Shown here: positions 59,198 through 64,000 of the stretch, piece after piece
Layout: every line of letters starts with the position of its first letter
How positions within the stretch are numbered: the first letter of the stretch is position 1
Source of the DNA: JASGDN01 sp049840815
GTDB taxonomy: Bacteria; Chloroflexota; Chloroflexia; Thermomicrobiales; UBA6265
Length of the DNA: 64,000 bases
Reading direction: 5' to 3'
NCBI GenBank assembly: GCA_049840815.1
Contig: JASGJI010000014.1
Span: forward strand, 205,509 to 269,508
Translations under genes and position numbers: made by a program
Notes under the pieces: generated by a model
Databases searched by the model: none
What the model saw: the letters and a program-made list of their open reading frames with translations, nothing else
What the model was told of the DNA's origin: nothing

Positions 59198-60547
59198 CCG
59201 CGGACCCGATGTGGGGGTTTCCCTGATGCGGCCCGTGCCTTCGCCGGGAAGCCCGTATGCGTGCCACTGATCGACAAGCGGAATGTCCACCTCTTCCAGC
59301 CGTTGCTCTACCAGGTCGCGACCGCCTCCCTTTCCCCGGCGGAGATCGCCTTCCCCATCCGTTCGATGTTCACCCGGCAACCGAACGTGCAGGTGCTCCT
59401 CGCCGAGGCCACCGGCATCGACCTCGCGCGCAAGGTGGTGACGCTCGATCGGGGGGAAATCGCCTTCGACTCGTTGATCCTCGCCGCCGGGGTGCGTTCC
59501 GGGTACTTCGGCAAGGACGCCTGGGAAGATCTCGCTCCCGGCCTGAAGACGATCGAGGACGCCGAGAAGGTCCGCGATCGTGTCCTCCGCGCCTTCGAAC
59601 TGACCGAACGGGAGCCGGACCCGGCACGCCGGCGGGATCTCCTGACCTTCGTGATCATCGGTGGCGGTCCGACCGGTGTGGAGATGGCCGGTGCCATCGG
59701 CGAACTGGCGCACCAGACGTTGCGCAAGGAATACCGCACCATCGACCCGCGCGATGCCCGGATCATCCTCGTCAACAGCGGATCGCACGTCCTGAAGGGC
59801 TATCCGAACCGGCTGGTGAAGGCAGCGTCGGCATCGCTCGCCCGTCTCGGCGTCGAGGTGATGTTCGATACCCGCGTGACCGCACTCGAACCGAGCATGG
59901 TCACCCTGGGCGATATCCGGATCGCGACCGAGAACGTGATCTGGGCGGCGGGCGTGGAAGCGCCCCCGATCGTGCAGACGCTCGGCGTGCCGCTGGCGTT
60001 CGGCGGGCGGGTACCGGTGAATCCGGACCTGACGCTGGTCGATCATCCGGACGTGATGGCGATCGGCGATGTCGCGGCTTTCATCGGCGGGGATGGCCAG
60101 CCGCTTCCCGGCGTCGCCCAGGTCGCGATGCAGCAGGGGGTGTTCGCGGCGAAGAACACCCTCCGCCAGATGCAGGGCCAGCCAACGAAGGCGTTCCACT
60201 ACCGCAACAAGGGCATGCTGGCGACGATCGGGCGGAACCGGGCCATCGCCGACATCGGGCCGCTGCACCTCAGCGGCTTCCCCGCCTGGTCGATCTGGGC
60301 GCTGCTTCACATCGCGACCCTGATCGGCCGGCGGAACCGCCTCACCGTGATGCTGCAATGGATGTGGTCGTACGTGACGCAGGGCCGGGGTGCGCGGATC
60401 ATCCGGGAGACCGGCAACGTCCGCAACCAGCATGCATACGACAGCGTATCCGCCGCCCTGCCGGCAGGCGATCCCATCGCCTACCGCTCGCCGCTGCCAC
60501 GCGTGACGGAATCCGCCGCCGCGCTCGGTGTGGCCGTCACGCGGTAG
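59198..60547 (+). pseudogene. Type II NADH dehydrogenase-like protein with eroded FAD-binding N-terminus
   Basis: From GTG at 59261 the reading frame gives 428 residues: PLIDKRNVHLFQPLLYQVAT, FDSLILAAGVRSGYF, the NADH Rossmann site TFVIIGGGPTGVEMAGAIGE, and GDVAAFIGGDGQPLPGVAQV. NDH-2 normally begins with VVIVGGGFGGLxAARxL for FAD. Reading the same frame upstream from the methyltransferase stop gives only CGGFPDAARAFAGKPVC, with the first beta strand and the GG-L part missing. The FAD dinucleotide motif is therefore broken, probably by a deletion at the methyltransferase boundary. It may be a pseudogene, a sequencing or assembly error, or a protein using another start. The rest of the sequence is well conserved. 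Confidence 0.7.
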
Positions 60548-60569
60548 CGCCTAGGCCGGTCGACGCAGG

Positions 60570-62048
60570 CTACCCCCCGGCGTTGACCGGCTGGCTGCCG
60601 CCTCTCAGGTCCACGGGCGGATTCGGCATCGGAACGGGCCGGCTGCGGCGGGAGGCACGCGGTGCATTCGGCGCCGCCCAGGCCGAGACGAGCAGCACAA
60701 CGAACGCCGTCACCCCGATTGCACCGAGGGTCGAGAGCATCGTCCCGGTCCGCAGATCGCGCAGCGGCAGCTGCTCATTCACCGCATAGGACGTGTACGA
60801 GAGATACACGCTGGCGAAGTAGGCCAGCGAAAGCGCCGCCGCCGGGAGGATCGTCCCGAAGGCGGGGCGCACCCCCGCCAGCAGGAGCGACAGCGCGAGG
60901 GCCGGCAGCAGGTAACGCTCATGCATTCGCGTCGCGAAGAGGGCGAGCCCGAGATAGGTCACGGTGCATCCGGCAATCAGTCCAGTCGCATTCCAGCGAT
61001 GCCGATGCGCGACCGCGATCCCCGCGAGGGCACTCACCGCGACCAGCCCCCAGCCGAGATGCGCCGCGCTGAGCGATCCCCAGACGTGCTGCGAATCATG
61101 CGGCGGGTGGTGAGTGCCGAGGGGGATCAGCCAGAGCGAAACCGCGCCGTACGTCGTCCCCTGGAAGCGGTTCGCGGCGAATGAGGCGCGTTCGGTATAG
61201 GTTTCCCAGCCGTCGAGCGGAAGCAGGCCGACATGGAACGGCCACCCCGCCAGCGTGACGATCCCCACGGCGATCACGCCCCCAATGGCGAGTCGCCATC
61301 CAGCCCCACGCCAGATCGCCCATGCCATGCGACGCCCTTCCGCCACCGAACGCGGGAGGCGTCCCTCCGCATGTGGCACCAGAAGGAAGAGGCCGAGGAT
61401 CGGGGCGAGGATGGCGAATTGCGGCTTCATCAGCATCGCCAGCGCGATCAACGAAGGCACGGCCATCGTCCAGGACGCTCGGCCGCGTCGTGCCTGGAGC
61501 GCGGAGAGGATCGCGGCCAGCACGAAGACGAGCGAGATTGCATCCCACTGGCCCCAGACTGCCGAGATGAAGACCACGCCCGGCGAGAGCAACCAACCGG
61601 CGGCAGCCACCAGTGGCGCGCGGCGACGATCCGGCGCAACGCTCCGCACGATGGCGAAGATCAGGCTGCCCACGAGGAGATCGGCGAGGATGGGGAGTGC
61701 CTTCAGGAAGGGTTGCGCCTCCTGTGGCGTCAGGCCGGCGATCCCGCGATCCCCGGCGACGCCCATCCACGAAGCGATCGTGCCGAGGGCGGTCAGCAGC
61801 CAGAGCGTGCCCGGCAGGTGGTCGGCGGGAATGTGCAGGGGAAGGTGATAGAAGTCGGCAAGCGGACGGAGCTGGAGGGCGATCATCCATTCCGTGAACG
61901 CGCGGCGGTCGTAGACAAAGGCCTCCACCGGGGTCAGCGCGAGGCGGATGGCCAGTCCCACCAGCAGCAGCACGGCCAGTCCTGCCCATCCCCACGGATC
62001 GCGGCGGTGTCCAGTCGATGTGGGAGGCGGGGATTCCGGATGCGACAT
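60570..62048 (-). CDS. Membrane glycosyltransferase (mannosyltransferase-like, GT-C type)
   Basis: 492 residues with about ten hydrophobic segments. The GT-C-like start has VYDRRAFTEWMIALQLRPLA (an acidic residue in the first extracytoplasmic loop) followed by the WDAIS and HERYLLP motifs (VWGQWDAISLVFVL, ATRMHERYLLPALALSLLLA). The pattern fits polyprenyl-phosphate-sugar-using mannosyltransferases. The ATG at 62048 (MSHPESPPPTSTGHRRD) follows AGGACCTCGC. Likely role: extracytoplasmic glycosylation of lipid or protein. No partner genes adjacent. Confidence 0.8.
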   Translation of the reverse strand: MSHPESPPPTSTGHRRDPWGWAGLAVLLLVGLAIRLALTPVEAFVYDRRAFTEWMIALQLRPLADFYHLPLHIPADHLPGTLWLLTALGTIASWMGVAGDRGIAGLTPQEAQPFLKALPILADLLVGSLIFAIVRSVAPDRRRAPLVAAAGWLLSPGVVFISAVWGQWDAISLVFVLAAILSALQARRGRASWTMAVPSLIALAMLMKPQFAILAPILGLFLLVPHAEGRLPRSVAEGRRMAWAIWRGAGWRLAIGGVIAVGIVTLAGWPFHVGLLPLDGWETYTERASFAANRFQGTTYGAVSLWLIPLGTHHPPHDSQHVWGSLSAAHLGWGLVAVSALAGIAVAHRHRWNATGLIAGCTVTYLGLALFATRMHERYLLPALALSLLLAGVRPAFGTILPAAALSLAYFASVYLSYTSYAVNEQLPLRDLRTGTMLSTLGAIGVTAFVVLLVSAWAAPNAPRASRRSRPVPMPNPPVDLRGGSQPVNAGG

Positions 62049-62226
62049 GCGAGGTCCTGTAGCTGAATGAGAACGGGTCGAGCGGCATGCGGTCTGCTCG
62101 GCAATGGCCAGGGAACAGGGCATCCCAGCGGCACCCATGCGCAAGTCTGATACCCTGATTGGGCATGCGTCACGGGGGATAACGGGAAACCGGTATCCAG
62201 ATCTGACGCGAGGGAGAAGCATCTTC

Positions 62227-62973
62227 ATGACCGACACACCAACTAACGACATCCTGCACGCGATGCCGGCGTGGTTCCCGGACGAGCTTGCCCATGCCGG
62301 GCAGGAACACCTCGATCCCACCTACGTTCCCACGTACGACGCCAAGTCGCAGACAGATCCGGGGGAAGACCTGGAGACCCTGGCGCGATTCGGCTTTGGA
62401 CCGGATTCGACCCTGGTCGATCTCGGCGCCGGGACGGGGACCTTCGCGTTGGCGGCGGTGAAGCACGGTCGTGCGGTGACGGCGGTCGATGTCTCACCGC
62501 TGATGCTGGAGACCATCCAGCGGAAGGCACAGGCGGAGGGCGTCACGAATCTGATGACGGTGCAGGCGGGGTTCCTGAGCTACGCGCACGCCGGCGAGCC
62601 GGTCGATGTCGTCTATAGCCGTCACGCGCTGCATCACCTGCCGGATTTCTGGAAGGCGGTCGCGCTGGTGCGAATCGCGCAAATGCTGAAGCCGGGCGGC
62701 ATCCTCTTCCTGCGCGATCTCGTCTACCACGTGCAACCGGGCGAGGTTGAGGCGGCGATGGAGGAGTGGTTCGCCCGCGCCGCGCCGACCCCGGAGGTGG
62801 GCTGGACGAGGGCCGAGCTTGAGGAGCATGTGCGCGAGGAGTTCAGCCCGTTCAGTTGGGTGCTGGAACCGATGCTGGAGCGGAGCGGTTTCCGGATCGA
62901 GGAGGTTCAGCGCGCCGGGCGGCTGTACGCGGCCTACGTCTGCCGGTCGGTCGATGCGTCCGGGCCGCGCTGA
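62227..62973 (+). CDS. Class I SAM-dependent methyltransferase
   Basis: 248 residues. The SAM site is TLVDLGAGTGTFALAAVKHG, followed by VTAVDVSPLMLETIQRKAQA and VYSRHALHHLPDFWKAVALV. Ubiquinone/menaquinone methyltransferase-like in general form. The ATG at 62227 follows GAGGGAGAAGCATCTTC. The 3' end overlaps the converging APH-type gene by 40 bp. Substrate unknown. Confidence 0.87.
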   Translation: MTDTPTNDILHAMPAWFPDELAHAGQEHLDPTYVPTYDAKSQTDPGEDLETLARFGFGPDSTLVDLGAGTGTFALAAVKHGRAVTAVDVSPLMLETIQRKAQAEGVTNLMTVQAGFLSYAHAGEPVDVVYSRHALHHLPDFWKAVALVRIAQMLKPGGILFLRDLVYHVQPGEVEAAMEEWFARAAPTPEVGWTRAELEEHVREEFSPFSWVLEPMLERSGFRIEEVQRAGRLYAAYVCRSVDASGPR

Positions 62974-63809
62974 GAGAGGGAGGCGATGCCGGCGTCGAAC
63001 GCCGCGCGATCGTCGTGGTCCAGGCCATAGCGGGCATCCATCGCAGCGAAGGCAAGCCGGTAGAAGGTGATGCGTGTCCGGATCGCAGGCGCTGTTGCGC
63101 CGGGGTAGGCGTCCTCCATGTGATCGAGGAAGGCTGCGCCGTAGCTCGACACGAGTCCGGCGAGGTCCGATGCGGGGTCGCCGATCTGGGCGCTGCCAAA
63201 ATCGATGATCCCGGTGATGCGTCCATCCTCCGCGAGGATATTGCCCTTCCCGAAATCGCCGTGGATGAGCACCGGCGTGACGGTCGCGAGGGCATCACGG
63301 AAGGCTTCTCCCGCATCCATGAGGCGCTGGAGGTCAGCGCGGTCGAGGTATGGGGCCAGCTGCGCGGCGGCGTCCCGCAGCCAGACGCGCCAGGACCCCC
63401 GGTTCGCGACGGGGAGGGCGATGCCATCCAGCGCGGCATGGGGGATGGCGTGGAGGTCCTGCAGGAATCCTCCCAGCGCATCGGCGAGCGAATCGATGCG
63501 ATCCTCCGGCGGTGTCAGCAGCGGTTGGCCGGGCAGGGCGCGGTGGATCGCCACGAACATGCCGTCCGGCAGCGTATGCAGCGCGATCTCCGGCGTGGGA
63601 AGTGGCAGGAATGGGCCGATCTCGTGAAGGATGGACGCCTCGCGATGCAACGCTCCAGCAGCCGTGTCGTGCCGGGGGACGCGCACGATGAACGGCGCGG
63701 CATCCCAGGCGATCGCGTTCTGGCCGCTGTCGATCCGGGGAGGTTCCGTCTCGGGGAGGTCGTGCAGCTCCGGGATGGCCCGGCGGATGGTCTGCCAGTC
63801 GGGCGTCAC
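62934..63809 (-). CDS. APH-type phosphotransferase, family 2
   Basis: 291 residues. The kinase-like fold has the catalytic loop VLIHGDFGKGNILAEDG and metal site GIIDFGSAQIGDPASDLA. N-lobe: NAIAWDAAPFIVRVPRHD. Resembles the aminoglycoside/macrolide kinase family; true substrate unknown. The GTG at 63809 overlaps the stop of the upstream methyltransferase-type gene by four bases (GTGA), showing coupling. The C-terminal 13 codons overlap a converging gene. Confidence 0.87.
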   Translation of the reverse strand: MTPDWQTIRRAIPELHDLPETEPPRIDSGQNAIAWDAAPFIVRVPRHDTAAGALHREASILHEIGPFLPLPTPEIALHTLPDGMFVAIHRALPGQPLLTPPEDRIDSLADALGGFLQDLHAIPHAALDGIALPVANRGSWRVWLRDAAAQLAPYLDRADLQRLMDAGEAFRDALATVTPVLIHGDFGKGNILAEDGRITGIIDFGSAQIGDPASDLAGLVSSYGAAFLDHMEDAYPGATAPAIRTRITFYRLAFAAMDARYGLDHDDRAAFDAGIASLSQRGPDASTDRQT

Positions 63810-64000
63810 GCGGCATCCTTCCGGTGGGCGAGCGGGGGCTGCGCGACGATGAGATGGAAGACGCCGAGGAAGCGCATTTCCTCCCGCTCGACATGGAAGC
63901 CGAGCTCCCGCACGAGGCGATCGGTCGGGCGGTCGAGGTGGCAGCCGAGCATGCGCTCCTGCAAGGGCGAGACGAGTTTCGCCATGCCCGCGAGGATCGG
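63806..64000 (-). CDS. Methyltransferase-like protein, C-terminal fragment at the window edge
   Basis: 64 residues are visible before the edge: PILAGMAKLVSPLQERMLGC, then LDRPTDRLVRELGFHVERE and MRFLGVFHLIVAQPPLA. The last part resembles the C-terminus of class I SAM methyltransferases (GFEVEREE ... VKLIVARP). The N-terminal SAM-binding domain lies outside. It is coupled by a four-base overlap with the downstream APH-type gene. Confidence 0.6.
   Translation of the reverse strand, partial: PILAGMAKLVSPLQERMLGCHLDRPTDRLVRELGFHVEREEMRFLGVFHLIVAQPPLAHRKDAA

Noticed and set aside
1..64000. tRNA, rRNA and CRISPR loci
   Set aside because: I looked for T-loop-like GGTTCGAATCC sequences, rRNA-like stretches and regularly spaced direct repeats and found none convincing by eye.

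Overview
The window is a high-GC bacterial chromosome segment that most resembles Chloroflexota of the class Thermomicrobia. This rests on the long ATPase/LuxR-type regulator, the fused PxpB-PxpC, the SHOCT/DUF6325 pair and the dense gene packing on both strands. It is an inference from gene style, not a phylogenetic placement. I see no rRNA, tRNA or CRISPR array. Most genes are metabolic or transport genes, and tandem or dispersed paralogs are frequent: two MFS carriers, two M20 amidohydrolases, three beta-lactamase-fold serine hydrolases, two DinB proteins, two APH-type kinases and three SAM methyltransferases (one cut by the right edge).

Layout. 0-10 kb: a pair of MFS transporters, an orphan Tat-exported solute-binding protein, a large ATPase/LuxR regulator, an M24-fold (creatinase-like) hydrolase and a galactonate-dehydratase-like enzyme. 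10-12.7 kb: a nested palindromic repeat, then a compact three-gene operon with 4-base overlaps (Zn-knuckle protein, small protein with a C-terminal membrane segment, phage-type large terminase). An SOS-box-like palindrome precedes it. 12.8-17 kb: two M20 amidohydrolases around a DinB protein. 17-22 kb: an SRAP/YedK protein, a MarR-MFS operon, an alpha/beta hydrolase and an intact IS481-family element with a 6-bp target duplication. 22-28 kb: NAD(P)HX epimerase and three serine hydrolases with basic tails. 28-34 kb: a CopC-CopD-cytochrome c fusion with two secreted or membrane partners, then a DUF885 peptidase. 34-40 kb: an SF1 helicase with an unfamiliar C-terminus, dCTP deaminase and NDP kinase. 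Here three parS-like sites sit inside intergenic palindromes within 1.6 kb. 40-45 kb: the pyruvate dehydrogenase E1alpha/E1beta/E2 operon and a SHOCT/DUF6325 pair. 45-53 kb: a Vps62-like membrane protein, the 5-oxoprolinase operon, MnmE and a zinc-ribbon membrane protein. 53-64 kb: DinB, MBL hydrolase, two APH kinases, a response regulator, a nitroreductase, methyltransferases, an N-terminally eroded NDH-2 and a mannosyltransferase-like membrane protein.

Most interesting points: (1) a parS-like cluster with MnmE 11-14 kb away, which hints that the window lies near the replication origin; (2) an isolated terminase operon behind an SOS-box-like palindrome, with no capsid, portal or tail genes in view; (3) long, often perfect 40-52 bp intergenic palindromes without T-tracts, three of them carrying the parS core at the tip; (4) a nested MITE-like element whose second copy, 28 kb away, shows the unoccupied form.
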